Below, piece after piece: positions 40,313 through 48,519 of a DNA stretch of 54,922 nucleotides. The position numbers and the translations under genes are program-made. The notes under the pieces were generated by a model. That model made no database searches. It was not told where the DNA came from and worked only from the letters and a program-made list of their open reading frames with translations. The stretch covers positions 1 through 54,922 of the forward strand of contig JAEYYW010000120.1 in NCBI GenBank assembly GCA_023428265.1, written 5' to 3'. Every line of letters begins with the position of its first letter. Position 1 is the stretch's first letter. Source of the stretch: Bacillota bacterium (GTDB lineage Bacteria > Bacillota > Clostridia > Christensenellales > UMGS416).

Positions 40313-41830
40313 CTATTTCCGCAGGATGACCAGCCTCTGGCCGGGCTGCACGCCCTTTGCAACCTCCGGGTTCGTCTTTGCCAAATCACTCACCGGCACC
40401 CGGCAGCGCTTGGCCAGCGTCCAGGCCGTGTCGCCGGGGCCGGCGATGCACAGCGTAAGCGGCGCCAGCGCCCGGGCCAGTGGCTGCCCCTGATCCAGGC
40501 CGGTGATCACGGTGTATGCCATGAGCCTTCTGCTGGAAACCGTCACGTCCAGATCGGCTTCCACCTCAAATTGGCTCGAGCCTGCATACGCCTCGGCCTT
40601 CACTGCGTTCACGCCAAGCTCCACCCTGCTGTCCGGCGATGCTCCCTGCCACTGCACGGAGGCGGTGAATGGCACATCCACCAGCGTGCTCATCAGTTTG
40701 TCGTCGGCACCGCGCCAGAACACCCTGGCGTTGAGCCGCCCCGCCAGATCCACCTGCCCGTCGGCCACCGAGTAATTGTCCACCACCGGGGTGACCTCCG
40801 CGGCTTGCAGGCTGGCCTCCGCATCCAGAACGTCGGTACGGGGCAGCGCACCCCTCACCTTCACCTTCTCGGACACCTCGACCGGGCCGTCAAACAGGCC
40901 AATCTCCTCCCGGGCCATGCCTATGTCGTACTCCAGGTGGTATGCGTCGCTCAGCGCCTCCACCTCGCAGGGCTCGTAGCCCTCGACGTTCAGGAACAGC
41001 GGCGCCTCGACGGAGAGCACGCGCCGCTCGTCGCTCAGGTTCTCGCCGACATTTATGAACAACTGGGATGCGCTGCCCCAGGCACGGGCCTCCATCTTCT
41101 CCTGCATGCCTGCCGCCGCCACCGGCGCGCCGAAGGGCACGGCAAAGCTGCCCTGGTTGACGTTGCCAGCCTTGTCCAGATAAACCACATCCAGCAGCAG
41201 GTCTCCGGCCACCATAGCCTCGCCCGCCAGCGCCTGCACGTCTCCGGTGCGCACCGCCGCCCTGCTGACCAGCACCTTCTGTACCTCCGGCAGATCCCGC
41301 GGCACCTCCACCTCCTCACGGACGGTGAAAGAACCCTTGCCGGCGGCGCTCCGGCTGTGCCAGAACACCTTCTGCGTGAGCATCTGGAGGCGGTTGTCTT
41401 CCGCGTCGCACACCACCTCCACCGGCAGCATGCCGGTCACCGTGGCGTCTACTTCCACCACGGCTGAAACCAGAAGCCTGCCGGAGCCGGCTGTCCTGGC
41501 CGATGGGGAGGAAACCTTGCCCGATACCCTTGCGTCCATGCCGGGTTCCGCCTGCGGAGCGGTCAGGCGGTGCGTGAAGGGGCACACCCCGGAGATGCTC
41601 TCAATCTCGCCCTCCGTGTCTTCATAGACCACGGAAAACTCCGCGAGCCCCTCCAGCGCCACTGCGCCTTTCACGGTTTCCGCCGTGAGCTGGGTGACCC
41701 GGCCGTCGCAGCTGACCACCCGCTGGCACGACGAACCCTGCGGCAGGTCGATGGCCCCCTCGGCCATAGCGGCCGTGGCTGCCTCGGCTGCGGCGAGCTC
41801 GGTATATATGGTCTTCTTCATGACGTTCAT
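40313..41830 (-). CDS. SipL-like spore coat morphogenetic protein (DUF3794 repeats + LysM)
   Basis: A 505-residue protein with several DUF3794 (SipL/SPOCS) modules, each with LPxVQKVL- or V-x-G-V-type strands (PRDLPEVQKVLVSRAAVRTG at about 167-186). A C-terminal LysM domain covers about residues 453-505 (GPGDTAWTLAKRCRVPVSDL). This is the layout of SipL of Clostridioides, which binds SpoIVA to encase the forespore. No signal peptide, as expected for a mother-cell protein. GGGAGGG precedes ATG. No clear SigE or SigK promoter was identified. Confidence 0.88.
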   Translation of the reverse strand: MNVMKKTIYTELAAAEAATAAMAEGAIDLPQGSSCQRVVSCDGRVTQLTAETVKGAVALEGLAEFSVVYEDTEGEIESISGVCPFTHRLTAPQAEPGMDARVSGKVSSPSARTAGSGRLLVSAVVEVDATVTGMLPVEVVCDAEDNRLQMLTQKVFWHSRSAAGKGSFTVREEVEVPRDLPEVQKVLVSRAAVRTGDVQALAGEAMVAGDLLLDVVYLDKAGNVNQGSFAVPFGAPVAAAGMQEKMEARAWGSASQLFINVGENLSDERRVLSVEAPLFLNVEGYEPCEVEALSDAYHLEYDIGMAREEIGLFDGPVEVSEKVKVRGALPRTDVLDAEASLQAAEVTPVVDNYSVADGQVDLAGRLNARVFWRGADDKLMSTLVDVPFTASVQWQGASPDSRVELGVNAVKAEAYAGSSQFEVEADLDVTVSSRRLMAYTVITGLDQGQPLARALAPLTLCIAGPGDTAWTLAKRCRVPVSDLAKTNPEVAKGVQPGQRLVILRK

Positions 41831-42019
41831 TCCGTTCCCTCCCTGAAGCCTGATGGCCGATGTTGATTGCTGATGCTCTCTGTCATTCCTATGAAGCGGA
41901 TTTGAAAAGTAGTACAGGTATATTTGTTTATTTGGAAGAACAGATTTTGGCCTTCCACAGATGTTTATTCAGAGATCGGGAGAATATGCCGGACAAGACG
42001 CACTGTGCCCTTTCCGGCA

Positions 42020-42048
42020 TTGACAGCGCCTGCTGCAGGTGATTCAAT
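42020..42048 (+). promoter_or_regulatory. Possible promoter of the AAA ATPase gene
   Basis: TTGACA (42020-42025) and TTCAAT (42043-42048) are 17 bases apart, about 28 bases before the ATG. The -10 is weak. Confidence 0.35.
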
Positions 42049-42075
42049 TGGTTCTATCAACAAATGAGATAAAAC

Positions 42076-42879
42076 ATGATTTATTTACGCCAAGCCATCC
42101 TTGCAGAGGAACGCCCGGCCTGCTGGCCTTATACGATCCCGGCCATCCAAAACCTGGAGCGGCTGGAGTTTGCAACGCCGGTCACCCTGCTGGCCGGTGA
42201 CAACGGCACCGGCAAATCCACACTGCTGGAGGCGCTGGCCGTGAAGCTCAGCCTTGCGGCGGTGGGCCGGGTGGACGCCGGGCGGGATGAGACACTGGCA
42301 AGCCTCCGGCCGCTGGCAAGGGGCATGCGGCTGGTGTTTGAACGGCGGCCAATCAGCAAGTTCTTCCTGCGGAGTGAGGATTTCTTTAACTTCACCATCG
42401 CCTTGCAGAGACAGCGGGAAGAGATGCGCGATGATCTCCGGCGCGTGGAAACCGAGTATGCCGACCGAAGCGTGTTTGCGCAGAACCAGGCCAGGGCGGC
42501 CTACTCAGGCAGCATCGGCGACATGGAGCGGCGTTATGGCAGCGACCTGCTGGTGGAGGCCTCCCACGGTGAAAGCTTTCTGCGGCTGTTTGAGGAGCGC
42601 CTTGTGCCAAACGGTCTTTACCTGCTGGACGAACCGGAAGCGCCGCTGTCACCGCTCCGGCAGCTCACGCTCTACAGCATCCTGAAAGAGTTGAGCCACC
42701 AAGGCAACTGCCAGTTCATCATTGCCACCCATTCACCGATCCTGCTGGCGATGGACGGCGCAACTGTGTATGACCTGGATCAAAACCCGCCCGCCATAAC
42801 AAGCTGGGAGGATTTACCCGGTGTGAAACTGATGAAGGGGTTTCTGAACAGCCCCAGAGCATACACTGACAGGTTGTAA
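42076..42879 (+). CDS. AAA/SMC-like ATPase
   Basis: A 267-residue ABC-type ATPase lacking long coiled coils. Walker A GDNGTGKST is near residue 42; LYLLDEPEAPLSPLRQL is the Walker B/D-loop region, and IIATHSPILLAM holds the switch His. Stand-alone AAA_21/23 proteins like this are common in Firmicutes, usually of unknown role. The typical ABC signature is not clear. It precedes a frameshifted gene by 17 bases; no nuclease or toxin partner is adjacent. Confidence 0.85.
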   Translation: MIYLRQAILAEERPACWPYTIPAIQNLERLEFATPVTLLAGDNGTGKSTLLEALAVKLSLAAVGRVDAGRDETLASLRPLARGMRLVFERRPISKFFLRSEDFFNFTIALQRQREEMRDDLRRVETEYADRSVFAQNQARAAYSGSIGDMERRYGSDLLVEASHGESFLRLFEERLVPNGLYLLDEPEAPLSPLRQLTLYSILKELSHQGNCQFIIATHSPILLAMDGATVYDLDQNPPAITSWEDLPGVKLMKGFLNSPRAYTDRL

Positions 42880-42895
42880 AGGGAGAAACAGCGAA

Positions 42896-43973
42896 ATGAA
42901 CGAGGAAGATCGCACCAACACGCTGCGATGGCTGCATGAAAATGCCAACCCCATCATCGGGCTTTGGGCCGCCGAGCGGCTCGGCGCGCCAAAAGAGGAA
43001 GTTGGCCGGCTTCGGGCTGCCATGCTGGCGCACCCGGCTGTGGATTACTGGATCAACTGTTTGCTGGGCAAACGCCGAGCACCCAATGATACACAACAGC
43101 TTTGACACCTGCCTGGAAAACGCCATGCGCAAGGTGCTGCTGTTTGGTGTGCGGGAGCATGACGACCCAAGGCTGGAGAATTTCAATGGTTGGGCTCTGG
43201 AACGTTTGAAACATCTGCTGGAAAACCCCACCTGGCTGAACCCGGTGGAATATACGATCCTTGCAACCTACTTAAACGGAATGGGCTGTAATGACCCGGT
43301 TGTACTGGCCGTGCTGCAAGAGCGGCTCGATTCCGCCCATTGGTTTACAGCCAACGGGGAGTTTGACATCCATACAGATCCGGCAGGGTTCCCGGCGATC
43401 CCGGCGGCCCGCCGCATGCACAAGCTGATCCACCCGAAATACTATCCCGACGGCAAGTATTTCTATCCCCTGGTATATGACCTGTTTGGCTGGGCCAACC
43501 TGCCCCCGGTGCTGGACACCCCGAACAACCGGAAAAAGGTTGAAGCAATCCTCTCTTGCGTGCTGGACGAACGTTATCAGCGATTGCCCTGGGGCTACGG
43601 CCTGCTCTTTGTGCCGCCGAACAAGTATTACGGCATGGGCTGGTCATTGCACCTGCCCCGGTTTTTCAAGGGAGAACCAAACCACGCCCCCGACGCAAGC
43701 GCCCTGTGGTGGGCGGAAGCGATGGCTGGTTTCCCGGTGATGGCGCGTTCGGCGTGGTTCAAGCGGGTGCTTGAGCATCTGGACAGCTTCCACACCGCCG
43801 ATGGGTTATGGAAGTTCCCCGCCGCATATGTGGCAGAGGCCAGGAACAAATACTTCGTGATCGGCGGCCATATGGGGTTGGGGGAAGCCCGCAAGGGTGG
43901 CGATGGGTTGAAGATTGAGTCCACGGCGTGGAGGATGCGGATCCAGGATAAACTAACCCTATCCGGCAAATAA
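42896..43973 (+). pseudogene. Frameshifted hypothetical gene (helical repeat, terpenoid cyclase-like fold suspected)
   Basis: Two frames join into one protein. Frame A (42896-43105) gives MNEEDRTNTLRWLHENANPI to NCLLGKR; frame B continues from about 43077 with EHPMIHNSFDTCLENAM to KLTLSGK at 43973. Dropping one C in the CGCC at 43073-43076 fuses them into about 359 residues. The HNSFDTC motif and Trp-rich helical sequence recall a Firmicutes family with a prenyltransferase/cyclase-type fold; this is tentative. It may be an assembly error rather than a true pseudogene. Ribosome site GGGAG is present. Confidence 0.65.
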
Positions 43974-44100
43974 CACAGGTGTGAACCTGCGTGGCAGAGA
44001 AGCCATTAACTCACCATTGAATCAAGTATTGTATTATACTAGTGTCTATCAATAGCTCCTTTCAACAGCTTGCCAAAACGAAAGCAGACAGCATTCATGT

Positions 44101-44889
44101 CTAGCTCCCTGTGCCTGCATAATGCCGCACCCCCACCTTCCACATCAGCAAGGAAAGCCCAAAGAACACAGCTCCCGCCGGCAGCGCCAGCCACCCCAGC
44201 ACCGTCGGCAATCCCCATCCGCATACTGACGCGGCCGGAAAGTAGCAGAACACCATCATCGGCATGATATAAATGAACATATTTTTCAGCCACCGGGGCA
44301 GCAGCTCCGGCGGGCTTTTTACCACCTGGTAACTGATGTTGGTGAAGATATAGATCCAGTCCAGCCCCTGGATTGTCCAGAATGAAATGGCCGAGGAGAA
44401 CACAAACACGCCCGTGTAGGTGAGATAACCCCCCGCAAGCGCCAGCACAAGCATCGAAACGTTTACGGCGGTGGCGGGCACTTCCAGCCGCGCAAGCGCC
44501 CACAGCACCATCGCCAGGCCGCCGACGGCCCTCGATATCCTGTGGATGTGGAACCGTGCGGCCACAATCTGCAAGAAGGTGTTGCGGGGCCGCAGCAGGA
44601 TCCGGTCAAACTCACCGGTGCGGATCTGCCAAGGGAAGTAGTCAAAGCCTCTGGAGAAGACTTCTGCAAGCCCGAAGCTTGCCACCGCGAGCCCATATAC
44701 CAGCATCACACGCTCCACCGTCCATGCGCCCACGTCGCCAAAGCGCCAGAAAAGCAAGATCACCGTGATGGGCTCGGTTACGACCACACTCAGCGTGGAG
44801 AGCACCAGCAGCGGCCAGCCCTTATATTGCAGCCCGGCAAGGAACTGGATGCGGATGTATTTGAAGTAAAGTCTGATCCCGTCCATCAT
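44101..44889 (-). CDS. ABC-2 type permease (DUF990 family), second subunit
   Basis: About 262 residues with six hydrophobic segments; start MMDGIRLYFKYIRIQFLAGL. It belongs to the DUF990/ABC-2 membrane family. Its ATG shares a base with the upstream TGA (TGATG), and GGGAGG lies before the tandem ATGs; the second (44886) is slightly better spaced. It pairs with the 44889-45716 permease. Substrate unknown. Confidence 0.85.
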   Translation of the reverse strand: MMDGIRLYFKYIRIQFLAGLQYKGWPLLVLSTLSVVVTEPITVILLFWRFGDVGAWTVERVMLVYGLAVASFGLAEVFSRGFDYFPWQIRTGEFDRILLRPRNTFLQIVAARFHIHRISRAVGGLAMVLWALARLEVPATAVNVSMLVLALAGGYLTYTGVFVFSSAISFWTIQGLDWIYIFTNISYQVVKSPPELLPRWLKNMFIYIMPMMVFCYFPAASVCGWGLPTVLGWLALPAGAVFFGLSLLMWKVGVRHYAGTGS

Positions 44890-45716
44890 CAACCTCCCTG
44901 TATCACGACGCGCCGGAGGCTCCGGCCCATCAGAAGTTTGCCCGCGACGATGAAAACAGCAGCCCATCCAAGCTGCAGCAGCGCCGCCTGCCACACCTGG
45001 CCCGGCGCCATTGTGCCCACATAAAACCGCAAAGGCAGGTCTGCCAGACCGGCGAATGGCTGCCAGAGCAGGAATCGCTGCGCCCAGTCCGGCCAAAGCT
45101 GCAACGGCAGAAAGCTGCCGGACAGCACATCGGTGATCACCAGCAGGATGTTCACCGGGCCATCACCCCATTTCAAATTGAGCATCAGGCCATAGGTGAG
45201 GCAGATGATGGAGCCGGACAGCATCAGCCCGGTGCACAGGCAGATCAACATCGCCAGCAGCCCCGCCACCGAAGCCGGCGGCTGCAGGTGATACGGGGCG
45301 GGCAGCAGCATCGCCACAAGCGTGATCGGCACAAGCCCCATCAAAAAAGGCGAGAGCTTCGCCGCCAGCGCCCGGCTGAACCAATGGGCATACAGGTCCA
45401 GCGGCCTGCAGAGCTCCACACCCACGTCGCCATTGATGATCTTGTTGCGAATCTCACTGTCTGATCCCATCACAGGCAGAAGGCTTGCGATTGCCTGCAC
45501 AAGCCAGGTGTAGCTCACGGCCTGCGCCGCAGTCATTCCGGCCTGCGCCCCGGCGCTGGTGTTCACACCGTATCGGTAAAAGATCAGGATCAGCACCACA
45601 TGCACAAACCCATAGAACACAAATGTGCTCATCTTTGCCCAGGCCGCCGCACGGAATTGAAGCGCCGAAACAAGCTGCATCCTGAGGATGGAGAGACTGG
45701 CTCTGAGCAGCTTCAT
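44889..45716 (-). CDS. ABC-2 type permease (DUF990 family), first subunit
   Basis: A 275-residue membrane protein with six predicted segments (MKLLRASLSILRMQLVSALQ at the start). It overlaps the ATPase gene by four bases (ATGA). The ATPase plus two DUF990 permeases is a common export unit in Firmicutes; the cargo is not known. Confidence 0.87.
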   Translation of the reverse strand: MKLLRASLSILRMQLVSALQFRAAAWAKMSTFVFYGFVHVVLILIFYRYGVNTSAGAQAGMTAAQAVSYTWLVQAIASLLPVMGSDSEIRNKIINGDVGVELCRPLDLYAHWFSRALAAKLSPFLMGLVPITLVAMLLPAPYHLQPPASVAGLLAMLICLCTGLMLSGSIICLTYGLMLNLKWGDGPVNILLVITDVLSGSFLPLQLWPDWAQRFLLWQPFAGLADLPLRFYVGTMAPGQVWQAALLQLGWAAVFIVAGKLLMGRSLRRVVIQGG

Positions 45717-46696
45717 AGCCCCATCTCCCGATACATCGCTGCGATGATCCTGTCTATATCCTCTTCCTCCACCACTATATCGCGAAGCGGGCAGGCGGCG
45801 GCCAGAGAGGCAACCATCGTGTGGGCCGGTGTGGCGGCAGGGTCAAACCATACCACGCATTCATCCGGGCCCATCTCCACCCGTTCGGCACCGGGGAGGG
45901 TCGCCAGATCACAGTGGCCGGCAAGTTTTGCCCGGATGCGGCGCAGCCGCGCGTAGCGATCCCGCAGGCCATTCAACCCGCCATCATACAGGATGTTTCC
46001 CCGCCCGATCACCATCACACGGCTGCACAGCGTCTCCACATCGTCCATGTCGTGGGTGGTCAGGATCATCGTAACGCCCTGTTTGGCGTTCATGTCCTTC
46101 AGGAATTCCCGCAGGGCAAGCTTTGACACGGCGTCCAGCCCGATTGTGGGCTCATCCAGAAACAGAAGCTTTGGGCCATGCAGCAGCGCCGCAGCCAGCT
46201 CGCAGCGCATTCTCTGCCCAAGGCTCAGCTGCCGCACCGGCGTTTTGAGCAGGGAGCCGATGTTGAGCGCATCGGTCAGGCTGTCAAGCCTGCGCCGGTA
46301 GTCGGCCTGCTTTACACCGTAGATGTCTCGCAGGAGATCAAAGGAATCCAGCACAGGCACATCCCACCAGAGCTGGCTCCGCTGCCCGAACACCACGCCG
46401 ATTTCCGCCACATGGGCTACCCGCTGCTTCCATGGCACTCTGCCCATGATCTCGCAGTGGCCGGAATCGGGCACCAGGATGCCGCCCATCACCTTGACGG
46501 ATGTGGACTTCCCCGCTCCATTTGGGCCGATGTAACCCACAAGCTCACCTGCGCCGATCGTGAAACTCACTCCATCCAGCGCCTTAACACATTCCACTTC
46601 GCGCAGAAACGCACCGCGCACCGCTCCGAAAAAGCCGGGCGGCCGCTTGGCCACGCGAAAGGTCTTGGCAACACCCTCCAGTATGATTTGTTGCAT
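45713..46696 (-). CDS. ABC-2 transporter ATPase
   Basis: A 327-residue ATPase. Walker A GPNGAGKS, Q-loop region, signature LSLGQRMRCE and Walker B LLFLDEPTIGLD are present; ILTTHDMDDVE follows. A 30-residue insertion near the start (AKRPPGFFGAVRGAFLREVE) is typical of this exporter class. I chose ATG 46696, preceded by GGGAGGTG. First gene of the three-gene operon. Confidence 0.93.
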   Translation of the reverse strand: MQQIILEGVAKTFRVAKRPPGFFGAVRGAFLREVECVKALDGVSFTIGAGELVGYIGPNGAGKSTSVKVMGGILVPDSGHCEIMGRVPWKQRVAHVAEIGVVFGQRSQLWWDVPVLDSFDLLRDIYGVKQADYRRRLDSLTDALNIGSLLKTPVRQLSLGQRMRCELAAALLHGPKLLFLDEPTIGLDAVSKLALREFLKDMNAKQGVTMILTTHDMDDVETLCSRVMVIGRGNILYDGGLNGLRDRYARLRRIRAKLAGHCDLATLPGAERVEMGPDECVVWFDPAATPAHTMVASLAAACPLRDIVVEEEDIDRIIAAMYREMGL

Positions 46697-46724
46697 AGCG
46701 CCACCTCCCAATCCATGAGGCAGT

Positions 46725-46752
46725 ATCATACCCAACCCGGCGAAATCTGTAA
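46725..46752 (-). promoter_or_regulatory. Putative promoter of the ABC-2 operon
   Basis: On the minus strand, TTACAG (46752-46747) and TATGAT (46730-46725) are 16 bases apart, about 30 bases before the start. Confidence 0.45.
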
Positions 46753-46834
46753 AACCCGAAATCCGCATATGGTATGGGAGGCCCGATGGCCAACTCCGCC
46801 AAGCTTATGTTTTCAAACTTTTTCGAAAAATCTC

Positions 46835-46863
46835 TTGACACTCCAGCGTTTCCATTGTATAGT
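46835..46863 (+). promoter_or_regulatory. Strong promoter of the orphan small RNA
   Basis: Consensus TTGACA (46835-46840) and TATAGT (46858-46863) with the ideal 17-base spacer. It points into a region without any plus-strand gene. Confidence 0.75.
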
Positions 46864-46869
46864 ATGTAT

Positions 46870-46957
46870 ATTAAATCGTTGATATTGTTCCGCCGGGCAT
46901 TCCTGTATGCCGAAAGGCGCCTGGCATGCAAACTCGCTAATCTTAGCGGGTTTTTTG
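46870..46957 (+). ncRNA. Candidate small RNA (about 88 nt) beside spo0A
   Basis: Bounded by the promoter above and a rho-independent terminator (CTCGCTA / TAGCGGG, then six T, 46933-46956). Inside, CGCC (46891-46894) pairs with GGCG (46916-46919) around a GGCAT/ATGCC hairpin. ATGCC (46907-46911) could instead pair with a second GGCAT at 46923-46927, a switch-like arrangement. No open reading frame with a ribosome site is seen. It does not match a structured RNA family I recognise. Confidence 0.55.
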
Positions 46958-47026
46958 TTTTATTGGCGTATTTCTTTTCATGTCATATCGGAACCAATCC
47001 CCCCCGAGGAATCTTCCTATGTTAAA

Positions 47027-47059
47027 AGCCCCCTCCCCGCTGCAGGCAGGGAAGGGGCT
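47027..47059 (-). terminator. Terminator of spo0A
   Basis: AGCCCC / GGGGCT plus CCC / GGG inside form a GC-rich stem, followed on the minus strand by TTTT. It lies 26 bases past the spo0A stop. Confidence 0.75.
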
Positions 47060-47084
47060 CGGGGAGAGGGGGGGCGTTTCAGTT

Positions 47085-47864
47085 TCAGGCAGTGCGCTCG
47101 ATGTGCAGCTTATCCGCCACAAGCGCGATGAACTCGCCATTGGTGGGCTTGTCATTTTTGGTATAGATGTTGTAGCCGAAGATATTGTTGATGTTCTCAA
47201 TGCGGCCGCGGGTCCAGGCCACCTCAATGGCATGGCGGATCGCACGCTCCACCTTGCTGGCCGTGGTGTTGAAACGGCGCGCCACACCGGGATACAACTC
47301 CTTTGTGATGCTATTGATGAGTTCGGAGTCGTCAATGACCATCTTCACCGCCTCACGCAGGAAGTGGTAGCCTTTTATATGGGCGGGGATGCCAATTGTC
47401 AGAAAGATGCTCGTGATTTCTTCATCCAGGGTGCGGGCAGCACTCTTCGCCGGGGGCGCGAACATGCGCTTCTCACCGTTCTTCTGCTTCTCCTGCGCGA
47501 TCTCGCGAATGCGCTTGCAGAGGATGTCCATGTCAAAGGGCTTGACCATGTAATACTCCACACCAAGCGACATGGCCTCCTGGATGATGTTTTCATGGCC
47601 GATCGCTGAAAGAACGATGATGTGGGGCTTCCTGATCTTGAGCTCCGGGATTTTTTCCAGAACCCCGATGCCATCCAGCATCGGCATGATCAGGTCTAGG
47701 ATGATGATATCCGGCTGAAGCTTCTGGAGTTTCTCCACGGCCTCCACGCCGTTGCCGGCCTCACCGACAACATCGGCGAAATCCTGCATCTTGATGCACT
47801 CGCTCATCATGTCTCGCATTTGAGCATTGTCATCCACCACGAGCACCCGAACCCTTTCTGACAT
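47085..47864 (-). CDS. spo0A: Sporulation master regulator Spo0A
   Basis: A 259-residue response regulator. The receiver domain has D11, D12 and phosphorylation site D57 (ILDLIMPMLDG); KPFD follows. The DNA-binding Spo0A_C domain is complete (ITKELYPGVARRFNTTASKV, then VERAIRHAIEVAWTRGRI). Phosphorylated Spo0A binds TGTCGAA boxes and commits cells to sporulation. I chose ATG 47864, seven bases after AGGAGG. spoIVB, its usual upstream neighbour, is not adjacent here. Confidence 0.97.
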   Translation of the reverse strand: MSERVRVLVVDDNAQMRDMMSECIKMQDFADVVGEAGNGVEAVEKLQKLQPDIIILDLIMPMLDGIGVLEKIPELKIRKPHIIVLSAIGHENIIQEAMSLGVEYYMVKPFDMDILCKRIREIAQEKQKNGEKRMFAPPAKSAARTLDEEITSIFLTIGIPAHIKGYHFLREAVKMVIDDSELINSITKELYPGVARRFNTTASKVERAIRHAIEVAWTRGRIENINNIFGYNIYTKNDKPTNGEFIALVADKLHIERTA

Positions 47865-47886
47865 GCGGCTTCCTCCTGCTGATATA

Positions 47887-47893
47887 TTCGACA
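47887..47893 (-). promoter_or_regulatory. 0A box in the spo0A leader
   Basis: TGTCGAA on the minus strand, an exact core match to the Spo0A site, 23 bases before the start codon. Confidence 0.6.
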
Positions 47894-47929
47894 CAATTCG
47901 CTAACCTTTTAAATTACTTTTATGCCGGC

Positions 47930-47936
47930 TGTCGAA
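47930..47936 (+). promoter_or_regulatory. 0A box upstream of spo0A
   Basis: TGTCGAA on the plus strand, inverted relative to the box at 47887 and about 43 bases from it. Together they suggest autoregulation. Confidence 0.6.
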
Positions 47937-47967
47937 TCATGGCGTTTACGCTTTTCTTACAATAAGG

Positions 47968-47996
47968 ATTATATAGTACGTATTTTCATATGTAAA
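47968..47996 (-). promoter_or_regulatory. Vegetative-type spo0A promoter
   Basis: On the minus strand, TTTACA (47996-47991) and TATAAT (47973-47968) are 17 bases apart. Both 0A boxes lie downstream of the expected start. The rest of 47865-48203 is AT-rich with nothing else clear. Confidence 0.6.
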
Positions 47997-48203
47997 TCAA
48001 AGCATGGTTTGATTAACATGTCGTTACTTCCATTTTCTCCCATTATCTTTGTATTGGTAAGTATTTCGTATTGGTTGATGTTTATTTATACACCGTTTCG
48101 ATGAATCAGAGCACCCATCCTGTGTTCGCTAAAATGAACTGGCACATCGTTATGTCCTAAGGAATATATATAAGATACGATCGTATTCCGGGGAGGTGTG
48201 CGC

Positions 48204-48473
48204 ATGCGCAAAAGCATTATGTCATTTTCGCCGCTGAGCCGCAGAAAGGCCATTGCCAAAATGAAGACCGGCAATATGGAGAAGGCGGAAAAGGCCGCCG
48301 AGCAAGTACCAGATAAACCGCAAGAACAGACAAGCACAGAGGGCAAAGCGGAGAAGAATTTCGTGCAGACTGTGTTTGTGCCGAAAAAGCAGAAGGCATC
48401 CGGCACAACCACCACAAGCGGCAAGAGCAAACCACGGAGGAGCAAATCCAAACGGGATTACGTCAATACATAA
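48204..48473 (+). CDS. Small basic low-complexity protein
   Basis: 89 residues rich in Lys, Ser, Thr and Ala, starting at ATG 48204 after GGGGAGG at seven bases. The N-terminus (KSIMSFSPLSRRKAIAKMKT) may be helical; the tail is strongly basic (KPRRSKSKRDYVNT). No family recognised. It is next to spo0A and ends at a strong terminator. A DNA- or RNA-binding or spore role is possible but unsupported. Confidence 0.6.
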   Translation: MRKSIMSFSPLSRRKAIAKMKTGNMEKAEKAAEQVPDKPQEQTSTEGKAEKNFVQTVFVPKKQKASGTTTTSGKSKPRRSKSKRDYVNT

Positions 48474-48485
48474 CCGGTCATGGAG

Positions 48486-48510
48486 CGGCCCCCGCAATCT
48501 GCGGGGGCCG
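48486..48510. terminator. Hairpin between convergent genes
   Basis: CGGCCCCCGC / GCGGGGGCCG is a perfect 10-bp stem with loop AATCT, between the small basic gene and the transpeptidase fusion. Poor T-tract. Confidence 0.65.
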
Positions 48511-48519
48511 TCTCGCTTG

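Noticed and set aside
40246..40313. A manganese (yybP-ykoY) riboswitch before the TerC gene
   Set aside because: TerC genes often carry one, but only 66 bases separate TerC from the SipL-like gene and they are filled by a simple two-part hairpin without the conserved loops.
46881..46930. ZTP (pfl) riboswitch, suggested by CCGCCGGGCA
   Set aside because: The short motif resembles the 3' part of the ZTP aptamer, but the 5' domain would have to lie at or before the promoter and is not present, and no folate or purine gene follows.
46870..46957. SRP (4.5S) RNA
   Set aside because: The invariant apical loop sequence with GGAAG and AGCAG-type bulges is not found.
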